DNA of 64,000 nt, taken from positions 186,001 to 250,000 of the forward strand of contig NW_027017960.1 of assembly GCF_032854445.1 (NCBI RefSeq), in the 5' to 3' direction. Source of the stretch: Liolophura sinensis (Eukaryota > Mollusca > Polyplacophora > Chitonida > Chitonidae). Below are positions 10,920 through 21,599 of the stretch, piece by piece; the first letter of the stretch is position 1, and each line of letters opens with the position of its first letter. The notes beneath the pieces were generated by a model that was given only the letters and a program-made list of their open reading frames with translations, searched no databases and was not told the origin of the DNA. The translations under genes and the position numbers were made by a program.

Positions 10920-11374
10920 TCAGATCGGTACATATTAACACGTGATGGGTTTATCTGTGAATACTAGTCAGATCAGTACACATGAACACGTTATGGGTTT
11001 ATCTGTGAATACTAGTCAGTTCCGTACACATTAACACGTTATGGGTTTATATGTGAATACTAGTCAGATCCATACACATTAACACGTGATGGGTTTATTT
11101 GTGAATACTAGTCAGATCCGTACACATTAACACGTGATGGGTTTATCTGTGACGGCTAGCCAGATCCGTACACATTAACACGTTATGGGTTTATCTGTGA
11201 CGGCTAGCGAGATCAGTACACATTAACACGTTATGGGTTTATCTGTGAATAGTATTCAGATCCGTACACATTAACACGTGATGGTTTTATCTGTGACGGC
11301 TAGCCAGGTCCGTACACATTAACATGTGATGGGTTTATCTGTGAAGACTAGCCAGATCAGTGGACATTAAAACG
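10875..11374 (+). repeat. 48-bp minisatellite derived from the lectin stop-codon region
   Basis: About ten units of the type 'cacgttatgggtttatctg' + 'tgaatactagtcagatc' + 'cgtacacattaa'. TAGT marks at 10917, 10965 and 11013 give a strict 48-bp period. Unit 1 lies inside exon 3 and encodes the last residues YGFICEY and the stop. As 48 is 16 codons, every unit keeps the lectin frame and its own TAG. Confidence 0.9.
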
Positions 11375-11650
11375 TTTTGGGTTGTATGTGGATGTTTGGT
11401 GAATATTTCCCGTAGTTTAATTTATTCATCATATGTAGGGAACATTTGCCGTGGTATATCTGTTTCTCTGTGTGGATGTTTGATGAATATTTCATGTGGT
11501 TTGGTTTATTCACCACGTGTAGAGCACATTTGCCGTGGTATATGTGCACTTCTGTGTGGATGACTGATGGATAGTTCCAATGGCCTGATTTATTCACCAC
11601 GTGTAGAGCACATTTGCCGTGGTATACATGTATTTCTGTGTGGATGTTAA
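11375..11650. repeat. Tandem repeat, about 83-85-bp units
   Basis: Three to four units marked by 'tgtgtggatg', 'tttattcaccacgtgtag' and 'catttgccgtggtata'. It abuts the 48-bp array. Confidence 0.8.
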
Positions 11651-11654
11651 TGAA

Positions 11655-12785
11655 AATTCCCCATGGTTTGTTTTATTCCTCTGTATTTTAAGGGAACGTT
11701 TCCTGTTGTTTTATGGGAAATGTTTACCTCTGATTTATATGCGGAGATCCTCTTCTTTCACAAAGAATATTTTGCATGTCTTTATTAGGAAACTGTTTCG
11801 TGGATTGGTAGGTCTAACGTAAGTTCTGTCATGTTATAATTTTTCCTACAATCGCATACATATTAAGACATGTTACTACCCAATTCATACCTTTTCCAAA
11901 ATAATTTTAATTTAAAAAAACAGCTATAAAAACTTTGGAATTTATTATCTGCACCCCGTAGAGTTTCATTACAAATGCAAACTTTCTGTGAAGGCTTGAA
12001 GCATATTCACATATTATGCAAATACATATCAGGTGGAATACATGTGGGTGTAAATACGCTTTAGGTTTACTTGAACTCTCAGAACTCTCAGTCTTTTGCC
12101 GTTATATTTGGCATAAAAAGTCTTGTGTATTACAGAACCACAGAACCTTCACCGTGTTCAGTGTTTTCTAGGACATTTCGAGTTTTACCATGTGTATGTA
12201 CTGCTCAATCTTTCACCAGCCATACAACTGCAAATTCTCGGTCACTGGCGTACGACTTGTTATTTTCAGTCAGTGCATGGCTAGATGAAATTTTGTCTTT
12301 TGAAAAAAGCCATAAATAGACCAAGGCGGGTGCAAGCCTATTGATAATCCAGGGCTGTGAAACCATTATGAAAAGGTACTGCATGGCAGTGAAAGGTTTG
12401 GGAGAGACGAGAACTTGTCTTTACTTGTTTACCACGTGTTTACTCCCGTATGCTTAGGGCCATACAGAGCTATACGTGCACATTATTGAGTGTGTTGTAC
12501 TAGTAGACTGTCCGTTGTTGTGACATGTACAGAGAAGGTCCGGTATAATGCTGCTGCGAGGAATTACTGGATGGGGCAATTTCGGGCACACACATCTGCA
12601 CGTTTATTTCACTAGGCTAAGATTGGATTCAGGATGACTCTTGTTACCAAATCATATACACCTGTTTTATGCAGGTTACAGATACTGCTGATGAAGGGTG
12701 AATACAAGTAGCTGGTGCCTGCAAGGTGCAGTTTGGATACGCCTCGGCCAAAGTGGATATACATGCTTCTTAACGACCGCATGCT
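11655..12785. other. Intergenic, no gene seen
   Basis: AT-rich spacer between the lectin and the next gene. Short open frames show no domain, signal peptide or splice support. Confidence 0.4.
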
Positions 12786-12789
12786 GCAA

Positions 12790-13015
12790 AATTCATAGGT
12801 GTTACTTGTTAGTAAATTATTCGCCTTTACCACATCGTGTTCTCTCTTGATGACGACACTATATTATATTCCTAGGTGATGCCTGTTAACAAATAATCAG
12901 CCTGTATCAGAGCGGATACTTTCTCGATGACGACTATATGTGGTTATATCCATAGGCGTTGCCTGTTTGCAAATTATACGCCAGTATAGCAGGGGATACT
13001 TTCTTGGTGACACGC
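12790..13015. repeat. Tandem repeat, three units of about 77-80 bp
   Basis: 'gatgacgac' marks at 12849 and 12926 and 'ggtgacacg' at 13006, each preceded by a 'gcctgt...aaatta' segment. Confidence 0.7.
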
Positions 13016-13029
13016 TAGCCGCACTCACG

Positions 13030-13217
13030 TTAATTTTATTTATTTTTTTGATTGGTGTTTTACGCCGTACTCAAGAATATTTCACTTATACGACGGCGGC
13101 CAGCATTATGGTGGGTGGAAACCGGGCAGAGCCCGGGGGAAACCCACGACCATCCGCAGGCTCGTGGGTCATTACGCTGCGCTAGCCCGCTAACCGTCTG
13201 AGCCACGGAGGCCCCCC
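13030..13217 (-). mobile_element. SINE, internally deleted
   Basis: Minus-strand copy: 'attggtgttttacgccgtac' end at left and the tRNA-like head ('gctcagacggttagcggg' reversed) at right. The region between 'ccatccgcagg' and 'gtcattacgctgcg' is shortened. Confidence 0.85.
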
Positions 13218-13719
13218 TCAAGTTAATGACAGGATGTTTCATTCACAAACTGATGATGTCCATTGACGAATGACTCGGCAGTGATAGCTAGAACACACCC
13301 CTTAAAAGGTGTCAGTGTAGGCTAAAGTCATACTAAGACAGACATTTTCTCTCCGACGTTAATACGCTTTTAGTGATAGTGTTTGTTATACCAACTGATA
13401 CAGCAGTATCACATGGAACTCTGCTTGTAAAAACCAAAATGCTATCTTACTCATCTCAACGTTGACTCATACGTTGTATGTAGGAACAGAAAAGTTTGAG
13501 AATTGGTTCTGTTGTACGTGTATGATTCGCTTGGCTTATGCTAATCTTGATGACAAACTTAGGAGTGCAGCTGTACTTGTATAGCCGTGACAACGACCCC
13601 AACACGTCATAGGCGTTGTCAATCTGTATACTCACACTCTTAATTAAGTTTTTGTTGCCTTCTGTTAAAAAGAGTAGCGGACACTTCATTGCGTGTCTTA
13701 TCGGCAATTTCAAGGCAAA

Positions 13720-14159
13720 ATGGGCTGCACTAAGAAGCAAGCATGCTGGTTATTCCTGGTTATACTCGATGTAATTTTCTTGATTGGCAGCCCAATCACG
13801 ATAATTGCAATCGGTTTGGCCTTTTGTAAGCCTTACCACACAACGAGACATTTCAGCGCCACAAACTGCACTGTTCAGAAAGTGGTGAATGTTGGCCAGA
13901 TTGCTTGTCACTGCGACAGGTGGCACGGGTGTACGTCACACTACCCCTGCGTGGAGATCATAGTGGTTTACGTCACTGAAAGCGGGAAGAACGTTCCCAA
14001 CGCCACGTTGTTCGATGATGCTCATAACTTCATTCATTACGGATATTTACCTGTCACCTACGACAAAGAAGCCATTAAGGCAATAAATAATTTTTGTTTT
14101 GGATATACCCCAGTCCCCCCTCCCCAAAACGCATCACTTACGTCTTTAATAGTACGTAA
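13720..14159 (+). CDS. BK-beta-like exon A: TM1 and extracellular loop
   Basis: ATG (MGCTKKQACW) was chosen because the frame upstream has no other ATG. TM1 is followed by a loop with cysteines at about residues 38, 51, 62, 64, 69 and 75. The coding frame stays open to 14184; 14159 is the base before GTACGT, a guess at the donor. Confidence 0.55.
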
Positions 14160-14189
14160 ACTTTTAACTTTGTTAAATGGCTGACGACA

Positions 14190-14410
14190 ATATTTATTTA
14201 TTTATTCATTCGACTGGTGTTTTACGCCATACTGACTTATTATTATTTCACTTATACAACGGCGGCTGCGATGAGCAAACCGGTCAAAGAGTGGGCAAAA
14301 CGTACGACCATCAGCAGGTTGTTTGCAAACGACGGAAATGGAAAAACTCCCTCTGGTGAGCTGGACGATCGCATTGGTAAGAGTGAAAACGCCGTACTGG
14401 TATCAACTAA
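14190..14410 (-). mobile_element. SINE, diverged
   Basis: 'ctggtgttttacgccatac' at left with 'tttatttatttatt' tail, then 'cgaccatcagcagg', 'gagctggacgatcgcattgg'. It lies in the intron of the BK-beta-like gene, directly after exon A. Confidence 0.75.
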
Positions 14411-14414
14411 TCGA

Positions 14415-15445
14415 TTGCGTACGTTTTCAAACATGGCCAGCGCCATATAACCGGAGCGGTCACACCAGCTCAACATTTGAGATCATTTTGTTTATTTATT
14501 TTTTTTTCATATTTTTACAGAGAATAAAAAGAAAGAAAAAAATAAAGAAAGAAAAACGAGGTGGACCACATTCAACAACCTGAACCACATGGACGGAGCA
14601 GATTTTTTCTCGCTGCTAAGCATCATTTGGCAGCTCTAATTTAGCACACTCCTACATCTACATGTATGTCTGTATCTGAAATGGAAATAGGACAGTTACA
14701 GTCTGATTATCAACTAAAAAGAATCTGTTACGTCACGTGTTTCATCCCGTCCAATATGGCCGAAAGAGACATCAGCAGAACCTTACCTTTGCCTGCATGT
14801 TAAACACCGTCCAAAAACCGTCCAAAAACATATTTAGCATCTGTATTAAATGTTTTTTCAGATGTTGTGTACCAAAATGTGATCACCTCCCTTTCAACAA
14901 AATTTTTCATTTTGTCCATGCTTTTCATTGTAAGAAAAAGCCTCTATAGACCACTTAAATCTACGCATTAATATACTTTCATTTATTTGTTTAGATTTTT
15001 GTGAAGAGAGTTAAAGGAGTTTGAATTCTTTGGTGGCGTTTATGGATCATACTGTCAGAGTTTAGGAATTCTGACGTCATAACTTTTTTAGCCCATGAAT
15101 AAAAAATTGCTGAAATAATGTTCTCAAAGATTCCTTCCTTCTGGACAACATCAGGAAAAAAGTGATGTGACGTCAGAGTTCCTAGACACCGTCAGTATTG
15201 CTCATCAAGCCCCTCAGAGAATTCATATAGATGAATCTCTGTCAGCATTCTTCATAAAATCTAAAAACAATAAATGAATGTCACGGTGTTTTTGTGCATG
15301 CTTTTTCAGTTGTCTGTATGATGAAACATACTTTATATTTTAGCTTTTTTTTCACTCTTATAATTAAAATAAATATTTCTATTGCTAATTGCTTATAATT
15401 AAACTTTTCCCCTTTTGTGACAGTGCTCTACGTACTCCTGATATG
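14415..15445. other. Intron sequence, no gene seen
   Basis: Contains a purine-rich block at 14520-14565 (aagaaag-type) and AT-rich DNA. No exon with matching phase was found, though a small one could be missed. Confidence 0.4.
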
Positions 15446-15449
15446 GAAG

Positions 15450-15768
15450 CATAATCCATGACGCCGATAACGTCGCCACGTTTGTTCGCGCGCACGGAAG
15501 ACTCGGCCAGTCGTACCCTTGCTTCTACAACCAAGAAAACCAGAGCGAGGCTATATTGAGGAAAGTTTCCACCAATGCCCTGGCGCTAGGGCTTCTGTTC
15601 CCTCTGCTGTGCTTCATCAGTACTCTGCTTCTCTTTATATTCATGTACCATCGCATTCTTATGAGACGCGGAGAGAAGGTCTTGTGTCTCGGCCGGACAT
15701 ACGACATTGAGCCTAACGAGTTATCTCCCCCTGTCCCAGTGATAACGGTAACCGAGTTGACAATCTAG
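15450..15768 (+). CDS. BK-beta-like exon B: loop end, TM2 and tail
   Basis: The frame reads IIHDADNVATFVRAHG, SYPCFYNQENQSEAILRK, TM2, then YHRILMRRGEKV and ends TVTELTI at TAG. The start is bounded by an in-frame TGA about 10 bases before 15449. The exon also opens the IR1 right arm. Confidence 0.6.
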
Positions 15769-16349
15769 AGATGGAGAACAGCTTCCGTACCGTATTACCT
15801 GATTTGGAAGCTTGGATGGTACCAGGTGGTATCGTGACACTGAGGAGTCAACTTTTGCCAATACATCAGGAGCGGTGAACTGAAGAGTCAGTTTTTGGCA
15901 ATGAGCATTATATGTATTACCCTATTTGAAAGTTGTTTATGGGTTGAGCCTTGTGGTAGAGTAACGTTGAAGACTCGGCTATTGACAATGAATGGGCTAC
16001 TCGAGAAGCCGCAGAACGACATCTGTTCTCACTTGATTTGACTGAAAGCCGTTAGAAGTTTATGCATGTACGTGTTTTCCCAACACTTTTGTTGTCTTTA
16101 GTCAAACTGGAATATGTCAAGGTGAATACTTTTTATCCCGAGTAGTCAGGGAGCGAAATCAATCCCGATTATTTGAGCGTAAAAAAAAGACATCATCGAG
16201 TAACATAAGGAATTCGTGTGTGGATGACTGTTGAATGCTTTGTCTGAAGAAGATTGCGTGTGGAATGTGTTGTGGCGTCTAATATGTGTGGAATGTGTTG
16301 TGGCGTCTAATACGTGTGGAATGGGTTGTGACGTCTAATACTTTTTAAT

Positions 16350-16480
16350 TAACATCACTGCATTTGTTTTTACCTGTCACTGGTTAAGCCATGATCTTAT
16401 ATGTGTGAGTAATTTGCTACTGATTAAGCATTTACATAAACAGATAGAATAAAATCCTGAGGTAAATTGACGAGAGGCCT
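16350..16480 (-). repeat. Dispersed repeat C
   Basis: Reverse complement of the 1890-2085 sequence ('acctgtcactggttaag', 'cctgaggtaaattgac'). Confidence 0.6.
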
Positions 16481-16489
16481 TGCGTTAGA

Positions 16490-16630
16490 AGGTCTTCCAG
16501 CAACACGCAGATGGTCGTGGGTTTTCCACGGGCTGTGCCCGGTTTCCTCTCACCATAATGCTGACCGCCGACGTATAAGTGAAATATTATTGAGTACGGC
16601 GTAAAACATCAATCAAATAAATTAATAAAT
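16490..16630 (+). mobile_element. SINE, 3' part
   Basis: 'ccagcaacacgcagatggtc', 'ttgagtacggcgtaaaacat' and an 'aaataaattaataa' tail; tRNA head missing. Confidence 0.8.
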
Positions 16631-16649
16631 TGACAAGACGCAGTATTTC

Positions 16650-16830
16650 TTGTAATTTGGTCTGATTTATGCATTTAAATGAACAATTAGAATAAAACCC
16701 TAACTGGGGTAACTGGACAAGAGGCAGTATTTCACCGATTACGTGTAACCATTTGCCCGTTATGACACTCGCTGTTCTGGTTTACTCTTTATGCTGCACG
16801 ACTGGGCATTACCGAGGACTGATCCGTGTG
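16650..16830 (-). repeat. Dispersed repeat C, second copy
   Basis: 'aaccctaactggggtaact' and 'gttctggtttactct' also occur at 43850-43960. Confidence 0.5.
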
Positions 16831-17523
16831 CCATATTATGTAAATACATGTGGAGTATGATAACGAATTTGTCGCACAACCTCGAGTGACAGAGAGTACA
16901 GTAACGGTTGTAGTGAAGGACAGAACCCAACACTACCATTTGAAAACCGTACAACCCACAGTGTTGGTCAATTAACAGATAGATTAACTGACTGACTGAT
17001 AGGTGCTGGACACCATACTGAAGATTTATTCAGTCATTGTGTTTTGGCCAAGGATACAGGAGATTCCGATATAAACCATTTGGCTTTGTCAAGACACTGA
17101 TGAAATTTTGCATGTGAGACACAGGTATTTGTGCATGTTCAGAATGTGTCTCGTACTGATTAAAGTCAAGTATATTTTCAAGCAACTTCACGCAAAACTA
17201 CCTGAGCTACCTCACGAGTGCAGTCGACAATTTATTATCACCAAGGACTCGATAACTGAAAGGGGATAAAGGAAATGCCAAAATATCCCTGTTTGGTGTA
17301 TAGAATGAACTCTCACTTAAAGTCTGTGCGAGAGATTGACTTGATTTAACCGAATTTTTTTCTAACATCATACTTGAGATGGTATTCATTTCTATCGGCA
17401 AGAAATCCAGAATGCCTAGGGTAAACCACCGACCTTCGTTGAGTCACTGTCGAACTTTCTCACGTGTGACCTATGCATAAAGGTGGTATGCAATTCGTCT
17501 GAGGCAAACTTCATGCAAGAGTA

Positions 17524-17995
17524 CACTACAAAAATAATCTGTTAGTTTTAGCAGAAAGTCTGTTATCTGAGTGATGTTAGAACTTAGTCTGTTATTATAA
17601 CACAATGTCTAATGTAATCTGTGTGTTAAATTAACGGAATATGCGGAGCCCATTACTTTTTGCGAGAGTACGCATAAGAGCTCCGTCGATCGCCAAATGC
17701 CACCAAGTCCAGAACAACAACGAAACCATAAGCGGGTTGCAAAAAAAATCCTTGTGCGAGGCTGGGGTTGAACCCACGTCTCTGTTGTCGTAATTCTTGA
17801 AAAGCGAGCGGCTTTACTAATGAGTTAATATCTACAACCGTCAGAGCGGTTAGAAGATAAGCATCTTAACCGACAGTGGCAGTTCACATGAAAGTGTTCC
17901 ATATTAGACGCTAAGTATTAAGAGGTATTAAGAGGTGTTTTGTAACTCTCAAAGACATAATCTGTTAAATTCAACAGAAAGTCTGTTGTCTGAGT
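17524..17995. mobile_element. MITE-like end repeats enclosing a tRNA-like segment
   Basis: 'ataatctgtta...acagaaagtctgtt' followed by a 'ctgagtgat' block occurs at 17530 and again at 17962, in the same orientation, and matches the terminal repeats of the element at 35097. Between them, the reverse complement of 17755-17835 looks tRNA-like (B-box-like gggttcaacccc; anticodon-arm-like gctcgcttttcaagaatt), suggesting a nested SINE. Confidence 0.5.
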
Positions 17996-18124
17996 GATAC
18001 CAGAATTTATTACAAAATAAGTAAATCTTTTAAACATTTGGTTTACACATATTTTTCCTCTATGTACACAGTTGCATTTTTTTACTTATATACGCATGCA
18101 TATGTATAAAAATGAAATGCAAAG

Positions 18125-18250
18125 TGTCTGTAGTAATAATAATGAAGTCAAGGCATCACCACGTCACACGAAGCTTGACAATGATGTCGCCATCGAAAGC
18201 TTGCAATTACGTGGTTATACCTCGACTTATTACTATTATTACTATTGAAC
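18125..18250. repeat. Imperfect palindrome, about 45-bp arms
   Basis: 'agtaataataatgaagtc' ... 'accacgt' ... 'gaagctt' is mirrored by 'aagctt' ... 'acgtggt' ... 'gacttattactattattact'. The DNA could fold into a hairpin. Confidence 0.6.
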
Positions 18251-18259
18251 TCACATACA

Positions 18260-19195
18260 ACTGTGAGTCTTAAGCAGTATATAGAGAATATATGTAGCTG
18301 AATAAAGAGGAATACATTCAAAATGAATAGAATAAAAGCAAATGTATAGATTTACAGCAAGCCGAATACAAATGTTAGAGACCTGAACATAAACTGAAAT
18401 GTATAATCTATCTACGTTCCAACGGCACAGGAGTGGTTCTTATTGATATGCTACACGATCTCGAAATACGAAATATATATCATGGTGCATGTAGCTGATA
18501 ACGATTTGAAAAAAAAGAGAAGAAGAACAAAGATATACGGTTACCGACTTCGACGCGTGGCACACATGCGTCGAAAAATGCACCTCAAGCCAAAAAACCT
18601 CTGTCCCAACAATAACAGTAGCTTAAACGCCAGCAGATCCATGTCACAGCAGGCGTCAAATCCCTGGTTCTGTCAGTTAACACAATATGCTACCAGAAGT
18701 ACCAGTAGGAACTTATTTACGATGTTAGCTGCATGGCACAGGAGCCCGGCAGATGACATCAGACATTTTGATTAACCGATTGCTGATCGGCCTGTGAAAC
18801 ATTTGTATTGGTAAAACTGTGAAGAACATACTATTTTATTTTTAAGGATCAACCTCTAAAACACAGGGGCTGTGTAAGGTGTTAGCTTTACTAAAACGCA
18901 CTGGGCAGTGAACTTCAAAGAATGCACTATCGAATGACACCCAACATAAAGCAAACAAATACAAAAAGGTCAGGTTAAAATTATCCCACAAGAAATAAGT
19001 CCAAAAAAGCTGAACGTAATGACGCAGTGAAATTTAAGCAAGACATAGTTCTTTGCTGCTTGCTGAAAACAGAAAATGCTTCAAACAACAGAAAACGATA
19101 GATACACTAGTATACACCGTCAGCACAAACATTGCATGTGTATACACAAGAATAATGTGTATGAATCAAAAACAACAAACGGATATGAAAAACGA
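18260..19195. other. Intergenic, no gene seen
   Basis: A 110-codon basic open frame (18443-18775) has no signal, domain or splice support. A reverse-strand AATAAA near 18836-18841 could serve the PLAT gene, about 1 kb past its stop. Confidence 0.35.
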
Positions 19196-19199
19196 TATA

Positions 19200-19512
19200 A
19201 AAACTAGCTAATTGCAGGTTTTTAATTAGGAAGCTATGTGAACAGTCAATTTCAGAAACCTTTGTTAAACACCATATAAACACCATCTAATTCCAGGTCT
19301 TAACTGGGAAGATAGGCGAGCAGTCATTGTCAGAAACGTGTATTATAATCGATATAAAATACCATCAAATTGCAAGTATTAATTGGGAAGTTGTGGGAGC
19401 AGTCATTGTCAGAAGCGCGTGTTATAAGCGACAAAAAAAAACGATCTAATTCCAGGTATTAATCCACAAACGCTTATTATAAACGACCAAAAAACGACCT
19501 AATTCCAGCCGT
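19200..19512. repeat. Tandem repeat, about 75-100-bp units
   Basis: Four imperfect units with 'aattccaggt', 'taactgggaag', 'gagcagtcattgtcagaa' and 'gttataa...cga'. It lies downstream of the PLAT gene stop. Confidence 0.7.
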
Positions 19513-19639
19513 ACATGTGTTTTACAGACATGAGGACCATGTTAGTAGAAAATAAGTGGTCTTCAATGATTGTTCGTGTGCAAATGCGCCCACTCGTATG
19601 TTGTCTTCCGCATAACTGTCACCAAGGCAGTGAAACCGG

Positions 19640-19745
19640 AACAGTCTTCAAATTCCCCGTCGAAGATCGGTTTTGAGCCCTCACCTTGTGGGCCTCAGTT
19701 TTTTGAAGGTAAGCACCTTTAACCACTAAACCAGAGTCAGCAGTC
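19640..19745 (-). repeat. tRNA-like segment (probable SINE head)
   Basis: The reverse complement reads 'ctctggtttagtggttaaag' then a B-box-like 'gagggctcaaaac'. Arms do not pair well enough for a working tRNA. Confidence 0.35.
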
Positions 19746-19878
19746 ATGTGACAAATGTTTGTTGGGCCTTGTGTACAAAGTCTAAGCAGTCGACCACGCT
19801 CGTGTACTCTAACGTTAGTACAGGGCAATTTACCACGACGGTGTGTATATCTATCCAATCGCCGACAAATATACAGCG

Positions 19879-20104
19879 TCATCCATAAATGTATTCGGAT
19901 TCAAATTCCTGGTTCATGTACGGAACCGGCAGCGGCGGCCTGGTGAGATCTGCCATCTTAAATCCGTGACAAGGTACGAGTAAATTTTCCTCTTGAAACT
20001 CGTTCATTCCTCCGGAAGTCTCCAGTGTAATTATACTTCCAAAAAGTTCATTGGCAGTGGTTATTTGTCGGGAAGGCATTTCGATGTTAACTGTAGGGGC
20101 GGGC
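19879..20104 (-). CDS. PLAT receptor exon 6: cytoplasmic tail
   Basis: Acceptor ttttttgacag precedes 20104; phase 2. 74 codons then TGA. Contains PTVNIEMPSRQ, EENLLVPCHGF, the proline motif PPLPVP and tyrosines in YMNQ and SEYIYG. Confidence 0.75.
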
Positions 20105-20423
20105 CTGTCAAAAAAGAAGGAATTGACGAAGCGAAACATAGAAACACATTATCATGCATTCTGACCACAGAATGCGGACGTGGACCGGTTGGCATTATAC
20201 TGGATATGTCTCATCAACTCAATGTGCCCAATAGCACAAGCTTTGCCTGTAGAATATACCTTCGAATAGCAATGCTGCTCTTTTGACTTAGCGATTGATG
20301 GACAGCTACGGCCATGTTGAATTTAACATCACCCGTTTTGCAGGATAATATGAATCTATTTAACTGGGTCAACCAGTTCGATTAACCAATTGGAATGGAG
20401 CTTTGATCGAAAAACTTACTTTT

Positions 20424-20425
<2 letters not shown>

Positions 20426-20518
<93 letters not shown>
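20426..20518. repeat. (GAT)31 microsatellite
   Basis: A perfect run of 31 GAT units, with a looser GAT/GCT continuation to about 20550. It lies in the last intron of the PLAT gene, 66 bp past the TM-exon donor. Polyaspartate and polymethionine readings here are artefacts. Confidence 0.98.
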
Positions 20519-20583
20519 AATGGTGATGATGATGCTAATGGTGATGATGATAACTGTGTTCAGAACAAATTGCTCATACTTAC

Positions 20584-20683
20584 GGCTGATTGTGTCTAAT
20601 ACAGCAGACAGCCCCAACGACGATCAGAAGCAACGTAAGAAATCCCAAAACCGAACCGATTACAGCAAACATCATTACGTGAG
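20584..20683 (-). CDS. PLAT receptor exon 5: transmembrane helix
   Basis: Acceptor ctggtttacag, donor GTAAGTATG. 100 nt, phase 1 in and 2 out. Encodes HVMMFAVIGSVLGFL then TLLLIVVGAVCCIRHNQ: about 23 hydrophobic residues followed by a basic stop-transfer residue. Confidence 0.8.
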
Positions 20684-21214
20684 CTGTAAACCAGAAAAAA
20701 TTTTAACCGTGACGTGGGATACTGAAATCCCTCCCAGTGGGATCTGATAACTGAAGAACAAATTAATTTTTTAGCTCCCGTTTCTTTGGTTGTCTCTTTA
20801 GATTTACTTGAGAACTCGAGGCTTCCCATGATCGACACAATGCTGGTATACGAAGGGGCGCCATCGGCTATCAGGGGTCAATTACAAACAAAGAATGTTA
20901 CTCTACTGGTTATCTACATTTAAGTGACATGGAGTTACCTTTGGTCTCTGCAGTGGTAGAGGGGTCGACTACAGTCCTGAAGGTAATTGGTTTAAACCCA
21001 GAGGGGTCGACATGGGGGTACTGAATATTTGGTATATGCAGCCCACGAAGACGGATTCCACAGATGCGTTTCAAAAAACCGCCTTTAAGGAAGCAGTGTG
21101 CAACATATATAAAGTATCTGTGAACTTGTGTCCATTATAAACACTTGTTGCTTTTGGTTGTATGCGATGTGTGCCTGTATGTAGATGTGGTGATATTGCT
21201 CGCACTCCTTAGAG

Positions 21215-21400
21215 CGCATGTGCCTTTCTCTACCCTCGCTTTACATCACTGGCACTACTAGACACGATAGATCATGGCGTCTGTGCGACGCATGTACGCT
21301 TGCTTGGGCATAACCTCACCACTGTTCACAAGCAGAACGATTTAATCAGCATTCAGCAATAAAATTGTTTCAGGTGTTGGTTGGAGTCATAACAGATATA
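21215..21400 (+). repeat. Dispersed repeat D
   Basis: Inverted partner of 3960-4135. Confidence 0.6.
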
Positions 21401-21477
21401 TTAAAATGAATGCGGTCACTCTCGTTGTGTCAAGCGGGCTATAAATGACTCATAAAGCTCCGTCAGCACTTATGTCA

Positions 21478-21595
21478 GATGGTCGTTGGGTTTCCATTGG
21501 GCCCTACCCTCTTTTCGCCCATCGTAATGCTGGCCGCCGTCGTGTAAGCGAAAAAATTTTGAGTACGGCGTAAAATACCAATCAAATATATAAAC
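21478..21595 (+). mobile_element. SINE, 3' part
   Basis: 'taatgctggccgccgtcgtg' and 'ttgagtacggcgtaaaatac' with an A-rich tail. Lies in a PLAT-gene intron. Confidence 0.8.
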
Positions 21596-21599
21596 ATTT

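Larger units (their letters stand above)
13720..15768 (+). other. Gene model: two-TM BK-channel beta-subunit-like protein
   Basis: Exons 13720-about 14159 and about 15450-15768 together give a short N-terminus, TM1 (residues about 7-29), a cysteine-rich extracellular loop with HYPCVEIIVVYV and then YPCFYNQENQSEAILRK, TM2 (ALGLLFPLLCFISTLLLFIFM) and a basic cytosolic tail. The YPC-(hydrophobic) strand and the CFY-QSE-IL-K segment just before TM2 are the marks I associate with KCNMB proteins, which modulate Slo1 Ca-activated K channels at the plasma membrane. The joint is unresolved: the only acceptor that avoids an upstream TGA (gaag at 15449) needs a phase-2 donor, and the visible donors near 14158 are phase 0 or 1. 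A small middle exon is possible. A broken copy of the last exon lies at 3190-3405. Confidence 0.6.
15530..17290. repeat. IR1 right arm
   Basis: Reverse complement of blocks in 1-3400 (see that entry). It contains the intact BK-beta-like last exon, whereas the left arm has the deleted copy. Confidence 0.85.

Noticed and set aside
18443-18775. Basic 110-codon gene
   Set aside because: No homology, signal or splice context; composition fits chance in AT-rich DNA.
20390-20747. Open frames of polyaspartate, polymethionine and (minus) polyisoleucine
   Set aside because: All three are readings of the (GAT)31 microsatellite inside an intron.
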